Source of the DNA: Leptodontidium sp. MPI-SDFR-AT-0119
Lineage: Eukaryota; Ascomycota; Leotiomycetes; Helotiales; Leptodontidiaceae
Direction of reading: 5' to 3'
Length of the DNA: 64,000 bases
NCBI GenBank assembly: GCA_020726505.1
Contig: JAHLEZ010000001.1
Coordinates: 3,224,001-3,288,000 of the forward strand
Program-made: the position numbers and the translations under genes
The notes under the pieces: generated by a model
What the model was told of the DNA's origin: nothing
Databases searched by the model: none
Seen by the model: only the letters and a program-made list of their open reading frames with translations
Part shown: positions 23,901 through 36,500 of the stretch, in pieces
How the letters are laid out: every line of letters starts with the position of its first letter
Numbering within the stretch: position 1 is the first letter of the stretch

Positions 23901-26900
23901 AAGACTTTATAAAGAGTGTGTTAACGTATATTAATATAATTATTGCCTTACTTTAAAGATTACCTCGAATTATTATTTATAAGCGATATCTTAAGATATA
24001 TTCGTCTTTATTTAACTTATACTTAAAGACTTATATAAGTGGGACGAGTGTATTTATAGTACTCGAATCGTACTTTTATAAATACTAACATTTATATTTA
24101 TTTATGTTTCTTATTTCTAACTTATAGTCTTTTAAAAACCACCTTCTTATTAAGTAGTTCTTAAGATCACTCTACTTCTTTAGCTCTAGTAAAAGATTTT
24201 AGACTTTAATTTTAAGAAGTAAGAGCTTCCCTTTTAGTAGCGGGCGATTTACTTATATTATTACCGCGATTACTAAATATATTATCTTAATTAATTCCTT
24301 AAAATTGTCTTATTCTTCTTAAGATATATATTAATTAAGTATAAGTCTATAAAGAAGCTAGTTAATTTCAGATTAAAAATTACTATACTTAATTAAGGTG
24401 TACTCGTTCGAGTTTATACTCTTAAGGTTTAAGTCACCCCCGAGATTAAAGTTACTTTTTTAAGAGCGCGTTTCTTTAAAGATAATAGTAAGTATTATAA
24501 ATACTTTATTACTTTTACCCCCTTTATATAGTTTCCCTTTTTTTTCTTATACTCTTTATTAGCTTTTCTTAAGTACTTAAGGCTTTAAATTAAGCCGTGG
24601 CGGCCTTAACTTTTATTTAAGAGCGTGTTATTACTTTTATTTATTCTCGTACGTTTAATTAAACTCTTAACGCTTTAGTTTAAGAGCGCGTCACTACTTT
24701 TAATAACGAATCTAAGGTTTTAAGAACTTACGCTTAAGGAGTTAATTACTTTAGACTTTTATTTATAACTTTTTAAGTTACTTAATTAGAGTTTTTAATT
24801 AGTTCCTCTAGTATTTCTTTTAATAGTAGTGACTTTATTCACGGGTAATCCGCTTCTAAAGTAAATAACAGTATTTAAATCTCAAGTTTAAAAGCTCGAG
24901 ACAGACCTTTAACTTAGTCTTATAATACGTTTGACGCTTAATTTATAAGTTATATATTTTTACTTAGACGCGATCCCTTTAAGTCTTATTTTATACTTAG
25001 CGTAAGCCTTAAGTCGTATATACTTAATCTTTACTCCTTGCCCTTTACTAGTACTTTAATTAACGTATTATCTAATATAAAAGTAACTTTAAGAATTAAA
25101 AGTCCCGTTATAATACTTAGTTTTCTAATATCTTTTACCCCCGAGTTTTAACTCTTTAAAGTAATAGTTAGTCCTTTAATAAGCTTAAAAAGTAATATTA
25201 AAGCGCTTTTAATTATAATTGTCGATTCTTTAATAGTCTTATTACTTATAATATTCTTTAGGATTTTAGCTTAATTTACGACTAATTTATTTTCTTTAAT
25301 AAGATCACAAATCGACTAAGCTTCTTTAATTATAATTATTACTTCTTCTTAACTTAATTTATAAAATAAGTCTTTATTAAAGTATATAATATACGTAATA
25401 ATAATTTAGTTAAGACGTAACACTTAAATTTAATAAATATTAAAAGTATAAAAACTTACTAAGTATTTAATATATATACACGTATTTACTTTAAACGCTC
25501 TTTTCTTTTGCCCTTTTACTTATTTTACTATTAATAAATATACTTTATACTCAAAGACGTAAATCTTATTTTAATTTAGTTTAAGCTTTATAATAAGCTT
25601 TATAATAAGCGCCGGATTATATTATCAAAAGTAATTACAAAACTACTAATTTAGTATTTTTAATAGTAACTATTAATTATTTGCGTGTTTAAGGCTCTTA
25701 TTATATAAGTAAATGCCTCTTAGTACACATTTAATAATTAGTTCCGCGGGGAGATTTATTAAGAGCCTTATTTTAATTCCCTTATTAATAACTTCTTAGT
25801 TAGCCCTTTTAGCGCCGTTATTTAACTTATAAGTTAAAGTAAGTAAAAGCTCGAGTTTAATTCCGAGCTTTTTAGCCTACTTTTTATATCTCGTGAATTC
25901 GTAAATAGTAATAACTGCCTTTTCTTAATCGTATTTTAGTTTATATATTAAGAGTCCGAACTACTTACGAACTTAGTATTTAAAGCTCTCGATATATTTA
26001 AAGACTATATTATACTCCTTGTTTTAAAGGATATAACTTACGAGTAGTCTATTATACTTATTTTTAAGTAAAAGAAGTTAAGAGTTATTCTTAAATTTAA
26101 TTAGATAATTAAAGAGGTCTTAAGTAACTCTTTAAAATAGTCTAAGAAGTTGTCTCTTAATTAGGCATTTAGAGATTACTTAAGATACGTAAGTAAAAAC
26201 GTAATACTTACACTTAATTCTCTTTATTACTTTAATAATCTTAAAATTCTTAATTAAACTTATTAGCTTTTTTAAGGCATTTAGCCTTAAATATTTAAAG
26301 TATAAATACTAATATATTTCCGTATTTATTCTTAGTCTTTTGTGCTCTCGTAATAGCCTATAAGATTTACTAATACTTTGTTTAAGCGTTAGAAACATTA
26401 TAGTACTTATAATATTAAAAGGGATCTTACGGGAGTTCGATAAATAGTTAAAAAGCTCGTTAAATTTAAAGAATACAAGGTTTTACTTATAAATTAATTA
26501 TCACATAATTAAATAGTCCCTTATAAAATCGTTTTCCTCCTTTTAACATAAAGTGTAATTTATTTTATAATACTAAAGTCTACTATTATAAAAACAAGTT
26601 TTAAAGATAATATTAATATAAAATCCTTTTACGACAATAACTTCGTAAAGGGTTAAATTAAATAACTCCTTATTTAAGTTCTTAAGAGACCCCTTTATAA
26701 CGCGAATTCTGCGTCTTATAATTAAAAGTTAAGAGCTTTTATACTTTATAATATCTTTTAGTTTAGACTTAATAAATAATCTTAGCTTTAAGAGTAAATA
26801 ATTATTAATAAGATTAGTTATATTATAATTATTAAGAAGAGTACTCGACGATAAGGGGTAGGCTATGTCTTATATAAAATAAACACTAAGTTAGTAATCT

Positions 26901-28543
26901 TTTATAAGACTTAAAAGGATTACTACTTATACGTACGTGCCGTTCTTTACCCCTTTATTTAAGATATTTCTAGGGAACGTAAACTGACTTTTGCCCTTAT
27001 TACTGGCGCTTTTAATAGCGTCCTTAATAGCTTAAAGTATTAAGTTATTTAATTTAATTTAGTCTCGTAGTCCCTTTTATTTATTATTAATAAAGCGCTA
27101 TTAGATTTACTTTATTATAGCGTTATTTATTAAAAGATTTAGTCTAATATTTCTATTAAGGTCCTTTATATAAACCTTTTTATAAATAATAAGTTAAAGT
27201 CGAGTGTAATTTAAGGGGCTTTACTTATAAGTCCGATTATTTTAATAAAGACATAATTTCTTTAGGGATTTCCCTTTTAAAGGTTTACGAGTGTCTTTAT
27301 TACCTTTTAATATTACTTTATTATTAAACGATTATTTGTTAAGAGTAACGAAGTGTTTATAACTTTAGGTTTTATAACTTAATAAAAGAGCTTAATACTA
27401 AGGACTTAGTTTATTAATATAAAAAAAGCGAGTTAGTTAATTAATTATATAAGGAGTAAGGAAACTAAGGGTCTTATACTCCTAAATTTTCTTATTTTAA
27501 TACTTTATTTATAAGCGATTAAAGTTTCTTATTATAATTAAGAAATCGATTATATTAATTATTCCTTTTACGTTTAATACTTTATATAACTAAGCTTTCT
27601 AAATTAACTCTTAATAAAACATAATTTATACGCGAAAGTTATTCTTCCTCTTAGTTTTAAGGGATTCCCGGTAGTCGTTTTGTGTTTAAGTTTAAATTAA
27701 TATTTCCGTTTAATAGAGTACCTTTTTAAGGGAATAAAGGATTACTTAGATATTTATACGCTTTTTTTGTATTACTTAAGTTACTATAATATTAAAGAAT
27801 TACTTAGTTATGCTTCTCTCGATTTAGTCGTAGAGTTTAAAGTAGTTAAAAGCTTAAGACTACTAAATTACACTTTAAAGAACGTGCTCTTTAGCCTTAG
27901 CTTTTACTTACTCCTAAAGTGACTTAAGGGTTATAAGATTAAGCTTTATTAATAACACTAAGAGCGGTTTAAATATTCTAAAGTTCCCCCTTACGTTAAA
28001 GGTTAAAGGCGTAAATATTTAATTACCTCTGCCCTCGGAACTTAGGCTAATAATAGTTATATTACTTATTATAGTACTCGAAGATCTAAGAGCTCTTCTA
28101 GCGTTTCCTGAAATTACTACTTAATTGTTTATTACTTAAATCTTAAGTTATTCTTTATAAGTATATATAAAAAGTTAATAATTATATTATTTTTAATATT
28201 AGCTTTTTCTACGAGCTCTTTAGTAATTAAAAAAGTAGTATTAAAGATTTTAAATAAAGACGTAGTATCTTTTCTATTAAAGTCGACGTATAGCTAAAGT
28301 CTAAGTATATTTATTATAAGTGTAAAGTGCATAAGTTATATTAGTTAATCTTTTAGTTTATTATATAAGATCTAAGACGATAAAAGCTTAATAAATTCGT
28401 TAATACTTATAAAAGACATATCAAATAATTAATATATAATTATAAAATTAAAGGTTATAGTTAAATAATCGTAGAACTTATTAACTGAAATTTCTTTTAT
28501 AAATATGCCGTGTAACTTAAATAAGACAAGTGTGGCTCTTAAC

Positions 28544-28737
28544 TGTCGTGTAAAAGAAAAGTAAAGGTTTAAGGGTTTAAAAGATTCTACGATTAAATAA
28601 GGTTTTAGAAAGTGTGTTTAAAGATTAATTAAATTAAGCGTTGTCCTCTTTAAGAGAGGAGCTAAAGACTAAGTTTATATACTTAGAATGCTTACGCAAG
28701 TATACACTAGACTAAAGAACTGCGTTAGTGCGCGACA
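28544..28737. repeat. Right 194-bp terminal direct repeat
   Basis: Starts TGTCGTGTAAAAG and ends AGTGCGCGACA. Relative to the left copy, some sites keep C/G and others have T/A, so both copies have been mutated independently. Confidence 0.9.
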
Positions 28738-29577
28738 ATACTAATTAACACTTAGAATTAAAACGTTAATTAACTTTTAAAGAAGTTGTCTAATAAGTAG
28801 TACGGCCTTATTAAGGTAATCGCTAAGGAAAGAGAGAGTTAAAGAGTAGAGTTATTAAAGGATTAGTTAATTTACTTTGTCTTTTACTCGCACTCGCTTT
28901 GTAAGTACGTTAATAACCCCTTACTAAGACAAGCTAGAGCTACGCTAGTACTTATTTAATTATTACTTAAGTAAAATAAGTAAGAAATTAAAAGTATCCT
29001 TGGCTTTAAAGTTATACGAAATAAGTTATTCTATTATATTAAGTAATTAAGTACTAACGAAGACTTAAAGTAATATTTATATTTAGATACTATAATAACT
29101 TTATATATAATTAAACGGTTCTACTTAAAGTATCTTAACGCTAAGGGCCTACTAAGAGCTCTCCTAAAGTGGCTAGAGGCTTATAATACTAGTATTAATA
29201 ATTATAATAACTTAGAAGACGATACAGTTATAATTATAATTACGTGGACGTAGTTTTTTAAGAGGGGGGGGGTAATATTACGACTTATAATGTGCCTTAT
29301 ATCTTAACTGACACGGGCTTATAGTATCGCTGGCTATACGACGGCACTAAGCTAGATAGGGAAGACTAAGTGGCGAGCCTACGATATATTAACGTAAATA
29401 ATACTCGACTATACTAAGCCTTATTAAGAGGGTCCTTTATATATATATACTTAAGCCCTCCCTTATAGAGAGCTCTCCTTTCCTCTTTATCTTTTCTTCT
29501 CGATTCTAAACGTAGCCTTAAGTCTAAATATAAAGCTTAAGTCAACTCGTAGTATTAACCTTTAGCCAGCCGTAACA
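28738..29577 (+). mobile_element. 3' end of a plus-strand LTR element with 302-bp LTR
   Basis: The LTR at 29276-29577 is directly preceded by a polypurine run (AAGAGGGGGGGGTAA, about 29260-29275), marking it as the 3' LTR of a plus-strand element. Upstream 28738-29258 gives degraded frames, the last containing a KWLEAYNTSINNYNNLEDDT segment near 29165-29225 that could be a pol C-terminus. No 5' LTR of this family was found to the left, so the rest is missing or replaced by the 20.1-28.7 kb element. Confidence 0.6.
29276..29577 (+). repeat. 302-bp LTR, plus orientation, RIP-mutated
   Basis: Homologous over its full length to the clean solo LTR at 47225-47524. It begins TATTACGACTTATAATG where the clean copy has TGTTACGACCTACGATG, and ends GCCGTAACA. 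Differences are mainly C-to-T and G-to-A. Confidence 0.9.
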
Positions 29578-29599
29578 TAAAGTCTCTAGCGAAGTCGGG

Positions 29600-30480
29600 G
29601 TCTATTTGTTAAAGGATAATAGTCTTAGCCTCTCCCTTTATACACTTAAAGTAAGTATAAACCTGCGATTCGCTAGTAAGGAAGTTACTTAAGTACTTTT
29701 AAATAAAGAGCTTTATATTTATCTTTTAGGTATTATATTTAATTTCGCCCTTATAATTATTAAAAGGAGTATAAGGGTACTTGACTTTATTAGACTTAAT
29801 AATAAGAATAATAAGGTTTAACTTAAGGAAGTAATAGTCGGCGGTCGGCTGGAGGTCCGCCGTAAGAGTACACACTAATTAGTCTAAAGAAGAGGGGGTA
29901 TTAGTCTCTTGGCGAGGGTTATTAATAATATATTAAGTAAGGGCTTATGTGATAATAGCGGCGATAGTAAAGTTAATAGAGTCCTTGATTAACTAATTTA
30001 CTCTAACTTATTAAGTAAGGGTAAGGCCCTTTATATTAGTAAGCTCTAGTGATGCGTCGAAGAAGCGCTAAGGTTTACCCTTTAAGTCTGAGTCGAATCT
30101 GTTAAAGCTCTCTAGTTCCTCCGAGAGAGTCTCGACCGAAGGGATAAGGGTATTAATAAAGCCTAGCCGCATAAGGGCGCTTCTTTCTTTAGAGCTTCGC
30201 TAATAAGGGGGAGAAGTTAGTAATAATAGTAAAGTAAAGTAAGGAGGTATTTAAAGTTATTAATCGATTTGTTAATTAAATATACGTTTTAAAATAATAG
30301 CGCGCGTTAAGTTATAATAGGGCAAGTTAATTATAAGAGAATATCTAGCTTTCTCTAGGACAGTTTATTACGAGTGTAGAGAAGTACTTATCTATTAAAT
30401 AGGCTAAGGTATTAAGGCTCGTTATTAACTTATTATAAGGGCAAGTCGACAAGGCGTAAAACTAAGTGAAATATAACACT
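29600..30480 (-). pseudogene. Gag remnant of a minus-strand LTR element
   Basis: Located just downstream (minus strand) of the inverted LTR at 30511-30812, the normal place for gag. With RIP stops ignored the minus frame gives FNRFDSDLKGKP near 30070-30100 and a region ending in SQVYTYFKCIKGEA then INPDFARDFM-like sequence near 29600-29680. This resembles the retrotransposon gag domain pattern (a 'hFPTEESRMLYVxSRVxGDA' region). The remaining pol is absent: the sequence runs straight into an oppositely oriented LTR. Confidence 0.5.
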
Positions 30481-30510
30481 TTATAATAAAGGGGTATTAG
30501 TCTTTTCTTA

Positions 30511-30812
30511 TATTATAACTAATTAAAGGTTAATATTATAAGTTGACTTAAGCTTTATATTTAGACTTAAGGCTACGCTCAAAATCGAGAAGAAAAGATA
30601 AGGAGGAAAGGAGAGCTCTTTATAAGGGAGAGCTCGAGTATAAATACATAAAGGACCCTCCTAATAGGGCCTAGCGTAGTCGGGGGCCATTCACATCCAC
30701 ATGTCGCATACTCGCCACTAAGTCTTCCCTATTAGGCTTAGCGCCATCGCATAGCCAGCGATGCTACGAGCCTGTGTCAGTTAGAATACGAGGCGCATCG
30801 TAGGTCGTAACA
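30511..30812 (-). repeat. 302-bp LTR, minus orientation, unevenly mutated
   Basis: The minus strand reads TGTTACGACCTACGATGCGCC, identical to the clean copy at 47225 for its first 21 bases. About 200 bp on the outer side remain nearly clean, while the ~100 bp next to gag (30511-30600) are strongly TA-converted. It serves as the 5' LTR of the minus-strand gag remnant. Confidence 0.9.
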
Positions 30813-31922
30813 CTAAGTTTTATATAAAGCTTGTATTATCCTTAGATATTATAATATTGTGTCTAGTTGAGAATATTATATAAGCATTAAAGTATATATA
30901 AAGGCATTTTTTTTTTCTTAAGGTAAATCTTTTATATAACTTCAAGAAAAAAAGCTTAATTTATTTTATTAAAGATTCAGAAGTACGATAGTATTTGCAT
31001 TTTATTTTTTATTTTTTATTTTAAATGTACTTAATATATTCCTTAAGAGTACGTAAGAGCTAGTGCTTATTAAGTAGCTTTTAGCTCAAGTGCAATAAGA
31101 GTTTGTTTTTAAGTGTTATTTTAAGGGAGGCGTTATTATTTATACTTGCCTTTTGCACTAATGTACAGAACTTATATTAAAAGTCTTAACCTAATTTTTT
31201 ACTTAATTCTATTATTAACTTAAGGTACTTATTATTAAATTTAATCTATATGAATACTAGTTCTAATAAAGTATAGGCTACTTTGTTAATTTATATAAGG
31301 ACTTAATTATTCTAATAGAAGTCGTTAATAAAGTATATAATATACCTTTAAAGGGAATTATAAACTTGGACTGCTTATAATCTAAGACTATAATCTATAC
31401 TATTTGTGGGTTTCTCTTAAAGATTAGGGATCTTCTCGATACGAGTAATAATAGATATAGTAAAGAGACGAGAGAGGGAGGGGATGAGAGCGCTAGGAGT
31501 ATTAACTTCGGGAAATAGAGAATTGGCATTAGAATCACCGATGGGGGGTATAAAAGAAGAGGCACTTAATATATTAGCATCTTTTATAAAATATTAATTT
31601 ATTAGAAGAGAGACAACTTTCGGCTTAATTCGACGATTAAGAGGAAGAAGTCTAATAAAAAGAAGTTAGTTATTTCTTCAGTTTTTTAATAAAAAAAGCC
31701 AAAAAAAAAAGCGAGGGTTTTATTTATCTTAATACTATCTATTAAGAGTATACTTAATATAAGCCTTTCTTATAACAAGATAATTTTATAATAATTATTC
31801 ACGGGAGAATTCGAGGCAGAAGATATTTACTATTTTTTTTTGGGCGAATTTATAAAAGGTATAAATAATATAATACTTGCTTTGTAGAGGTATTAATCAC
31901 ATATAATAACAGCTTTATATAT
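30813..31922. other. Unassigned AT-rich spacer
   Basis: No frame or repeat was recognised. It contains homopurine-rich patches (about 31460-31500 and 31600-31660), a run of nine T near 30910 and scattered A/T tracts. It separates the opposed-LTR remnant from the host copia element. Confidence 0.5.
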
Positions 31923-32184
31923 TAACATTATTAGTCCACAAGTCCCTGCATAAGTATACTTCGGTCTGGAGAAGGGGGTGCGGGTTAAAGTCAGGGGTTA
32001 GAGCTTAGCCGGACTGGTTTTAGTGGAGATTCGGTGGGGTTTTGTAGTATATAATCTAGCTCTCCTTATACTCTCTTAGAATATATATAAATTTTGAATT
32101 ATATATTTATTACTTTGTCGTTATACTCGTATTAAAATATATTTATATATGCGGCGTAGTATATAAACTAGTATTATACCGACA
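31923..32184 (+). repeat. 5' LTR of host copia element
   Basis: Matches the interrupted LTR at 52792-59721 along AAGTCC, GAGAAGGGGGTG, GGAGATTCGGTGGGGTTT and the terminal GCGGCGTAGTA...ACCGACA. Start is set by alignment, since the TG of the family reads TA here. It is followed by CTAATTAGTGGCAAG, a likely primer-binding area. A similar CTAATTAG follows the left LTR of the inner copia. Confidence 0.75.
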
Positions 32185-32399
32185 CTAATTAGTGGCAAGT
32201 TTATATCGTTAACCTTATTATAAATAAAAAAGGTCTTAGGCTATAGAGCGGATTTTAGGCTTTAACTTAAGGATTACTTTATTATATTTTCCTTAAAGGG
32301 TATTTTACTTTTTCTAGATCGTGGAGAGAAGGTAACTTTTCTCTTAAGACTTAATTAAGACGATTATACGTTAGAAAAGAGCTATTATAACACGACAGT

Positions 32400-33007
32400 T
32401 ACTTTATAAAAACTATTAATTTAATATCTTTAAATTTAAAACTTTAGATTTTTAAGAAACTTATTTAAGAACTTATTAGATTACTTACGAATTATATTTA
32501 ACACAATAGCGGATACTTTAGACTATACGCTAGAGTTAGAGTTAACTCCGGAAATATTTAATAACACGGCTATATTAAGAGAAACGCTAAATCTTAATTT
32601 AGTTTTTATAAGAGATACGACGATATACTCGCGGAAGTTCTGTGAGTCCTTTTATAACGGCTGTATTAAGGGAGAGTTCCTTTTTTAAGACTTTTAAGAG
32701 TATTTTAAGGGTTAGACGGCAAAAGAGTTTAAATTAATTAAGGTTATAAAATATATATACCTTAAAGACAACTTACGAGCCTTTAGTGTGTTTGTATGAC
32801 GACAAAGGGGGACGAGGATAATAGAGGCTTTAGTAGAGGTAATATAAGTTAAAGAAAATTTGTAGCTAAAGGACTAAATAGAAATATAAATTTAGAACTA
32901 CCCTGAATCGGTACTAAATCACATTCAGGAATTACTCTTTTAATTACTACCGCTATTCCTAATAATACTTTAATAAAATTAAACCCTAATGTCTTTATAA
33001 TATTAAC
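32400..33007 (+). pseudogene. Host copia gag, 5' part
   Basis: A plus-strand frame near 32460-32700 reads LDYLRIIFNTIADTLDYTLE and further, then KFCESFYNGCIKGEF. It is interrupted by RIP-type stops. Position between the 5' LTR and the mariner-like insertion, with copia-like sequence resuming at 37075, makes it the N-terminal gag. No conserved motif proves it. Confidence 0.45.
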
Positions 33008-33009
33008 TA

Positions 33010-33041
33010 CAGTCGGACCGCTTCAAACACGGTAAAAATTT
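33010..33041 (+). repeat. Left terminal inverted repeat, mariner-like copy 2
   Basis: Starts CAGTCGGACCGC and ends GGTAAAAATTT. It is a perfect inverse of 37041-37072. Confidence 0.95.
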
Positions 33042-33589
33042 AAATGTGATATTAGAAAACATCTATTTAACCTAAATTGTGCGCCTAGATACTAGCATCA
33101 TAAAGACCCACTTTTTGTCCCGATCGGGCTAGTCCTCGAATTTAGGTACTTATAAATGTAGGGTCTTGGCACCGCCAAAATATTTGAGATTTTTTATTTT
33201 TATAAATATATATATTATAAATTTTATAGTGAATATTTTACAATTATTTTTATTTATAAAATCGTTATTAATACGAATATAGCTTTTGATAAGAAAAAAA
33301 GTCTAGATATATTAGCTGGATCCACTTTATTTAATAAATATATTATTTTGAAATAATAAAAAAGTTAAATATATTAATAATTAAATATATCTCTTATATA
33401 AATATAAAATACATACAATTAATAATAGTATTAAATACTTGTTTAATTTAAGTGTAGTACTACTTAGTAATTAGCGTATTTAATGTTATACTACGATCAA
33501 AGAGATTGAATTAGAAGACGATTCTACGGAATTAGAAAAAGGGATTACTACTCTTTATAAAGTACTTTTATAACAGCTGAGCTAGCTAC

Positions 33590-36500
33590 CGCGCTAGTAA
33601 ATAAGTACAAAATCTAACTAATTAAGCCAATTCGTCCACTTCTTGTTTACCCTCTGGAATTATATCGAATTCCTTTATTATAGTCTCTGAAATCGTTCTA
33701 TGACCGCTTTGTTTTTTAACGCACTAAGCGGCTTGCTTAACGCTAAGCCCTTTGCGGTAAGCGTCCATAAAGCGAGAAGCTCTATTACAATACCTCCGTA
33801 GCGTATTAAGAGGGCAAGAATCAAGAGCTTTGAAACAAGCTTCTTTAGCCTAAATGAGATAAATTAATTAGTTAATAAGTTAATAAAATAAAAGAGAGTT
33901 ATATTATAAATATACCTCTAGAAACGTCTCTTTCTAAACCTAACGATAGAGATTCTTACAATAGGCCCAATACATCTCAATCGGGTTTAGCTCACAGTGA
34001 AATTTCGGTAGAAATAAGTACTTATGGCCTCTAGCTAATAAGATCTCTTTAAGCGCTGACTTTTGCTTAAAGAAATCCTTGTGATTGGCTAGAATTCTTG
34101 CTAAATAATAGGTGGTAGGCTTTTTAAGAGGCTAAGAAAGAATTTGATTACAACTCTTTTTAGCCTTACTAGAGCACTTAGTAACTGGGCATTTTTTACT
34201 TATTATAATTAATATATTATCTTATAATAGAATTGACTTACTAGTTAGTAAACAGCCTCTTTCTACTAGAATCTGTTTAATCCCCTTTGGGACTAGTTTT
34301 GTAACAGTCTTTTTCACCCGTTTTTTATTAGGGTAGCCTTCAATTGCCACCTTAATAGTCTCTTCAATAGTATAATTCAACTCTTGAATTGTACTAATTA
34401 ATCCACGAGCTCGCTTAGCCTCGCTAATATCAGGAGGAAAGGTTGTATTCTAAAGAATTATATTAGTTATTTCTTAAAAAGGAAGGTATAACTAACCTTT
34501 TGAGGCAAAGGAGCTCTACCTTCACTCAAATTTATTATAAAAGCGTTTAAAGCGCCGTCTCCCTTACTAGCGTGAACACTTGATTAGTCGAATATAAAAA
34601 CAGCTACTTTATTCGGGTGCTTTTCTTTAAATATATTAATAGCTCGTTTGACTTAATCAAGGAATTGATTTGTGTCTTAATAAGGCGTCTTTTGTGGACC
34701 TCTGGGATAAATGATTTGCCGAGCGTCTTTCTGACTAATTATAAGCCTCCCTTTAAGACTTATAAAGTCAGAACAGTAGATTAAGCCTCCTTTGCTTTTA
34801 GAAGGCATTTTTTGTTGATTTTCGTCTAATTAGATTCGTTTAGAGTACTCTTTAGCGTGAAAACAGCTCTTGTCGTAATAGTAGATAACGTGCTCTTTTT
34901 CTCTAAAGGGTAAGTCAGGTGTGATAGGTTGTAATACTCTATTAGCGTCTTCTTCGTAGTTTGTCGTAAGTGATTAGTAAAGAGCTATTTTTAGTAGAAA
35001 TTCCTTTTAAATTAGTTAGTTAATACTTCTTAAATAGGAAGGTATAACTAATCGTTTGACGATAATTAATTACGTCGGCTCTTTCGTGGCCGTCAATATA
35101 GACCCCCTTTTTCTCTTTAATAGCGTAGAATCTAAGGCGATTTAGCCACTTATAAGTAGCTGTTTTACTGAGAGGTTTCTATTCTTTCGGCTTTTTTCTA
35201 GAGGCTTTGCGTGTACTAGTAGTATTTCTTAAAAGAGATTTCTTACTCTTTTTAGCTGAAGCGAGTAAGCGAGGTATGATTTCTAAATTAAGAGCGTGTC
35301 GAAAGCGTTTAGGGGTAACTGTAGCGAGTTTTTGAGTTAATAACTAAGCTCGACAAGCTCGGAAAACGTCCTTATTATCTAAATAAGACCGATTTTTGTG
35401 TTTTCCTCCTCTAGTCTCTATTAGTAACGATCCGTACGCTCGATAATAAAGAAACGAGGCTCTGATTTTGCGGGCAAGAGTTTTTCCGTCGGCGGTAGGG
35501 TGATTACTTTGAGCTACAAGTAAAGAAGCCTCAATTCGACCTCTACGAGGACTCTTTTTTAAGAGATTTTGGACGTATTATTAAATAAGTAAGTATTCAA
35601 AGCGTAACCGAGGTAATAAGAGAATTCGCTTGTCGTTGACTTGTTTCTTGATTAAGTCTAGTACTTCTCTATAAGTTCTTGGCGCTAAAGAAGCTTTAGA
35701 AGAGGTATTAATAGCGTCGCTAATTAAAGAGTCTAATAATAACTCACGTCGTCCGCTGTCGATAAATTCTATGTCGTTTAAATCGTCTAACTCAATTAAG
35801 TTATCTTCTGCCGCTAGTTCTCTTTCTATAAATAGATCAAACTCTTCGTCTTCTAATTCGTTAATATCTTCGAATATATCTTCTTCTTTCTCAATAAGAG
35901 GCTTTGGCGTAAAGAAAGAGTTAATACTCTGTTAAGTTGTTGATTGAATAACTAAAGGTGTTTTAAACCTCTTAGCTTGACGCTTATTCTAACGATCTTA
36001 AGCTCGTAAACGCTCTTGAGTACGAATTGACTTTTCTTTGACTTTAGTGTGCTTTAGAATATAAACTCCTTCTATAAATATATATTAATAAACAGTTTTA
36101 ATAATTAGATTAATAAAGAATAAAAGACTTACTTAAAACAGAGTTTATAATTACTTTTTCAAAAGGCATTTTCTAGTTGCCTTTTGAATCGATTACTAAC
36201 TGATTAAAGAACTTAGAGCGTTTAAACTCTACTAGTAATTCATTCTCAATATCTGATTCGTCGGTTTCCTCCCTGTCTAGCCTATCTGGGCCTAGCTCTT
36301 CAAGATCTTGATTTAAATACTTATTGGCGTGAGTAATATTATCTTCTTTTTTACTCTTACTTTTACTCTCTTCCTCACTCTTTGATTCGTTAATTAACCG
36401 AGTACGTATATCATCCTTGCCTTCTGATTCGTCGATTTGACTACTATTAAAAGTAGTAGGCGTAGAAGTAGTAGTAAGTTTAGTAGGTCTCAAGGGTAAG

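Larger units (their letters stand above)
20108..28737. mobile_element. Large element bounded by 194-bp direct repeats (putative LTR element, family unknown)
   Basis: Both ends carry a 194-bp direct repeat beginning TGTCGTGTA and ending GACA, so each has TG...CA termini as LTRs do. Total length is 8,630 bp, plausible for an LTR retrotransposon. The two copies differ at 14 positions, all transitions. Flanking 5-mers (TTATA left, ATACT right) are not a target-site duplication, so the copies could be recombined or come from two elements. Internal plus-strand frames exist (22.1-23.8 kb), but I did not recognise reverse transcriptase, integrase or gag motifs. Confidence 0.65.

Noticed and set aside
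20103..28742. Target-site duplication for the 194-bp repeat element
   Set aside because: Flanks TTATA and ATACT do not match even allowing transitions.
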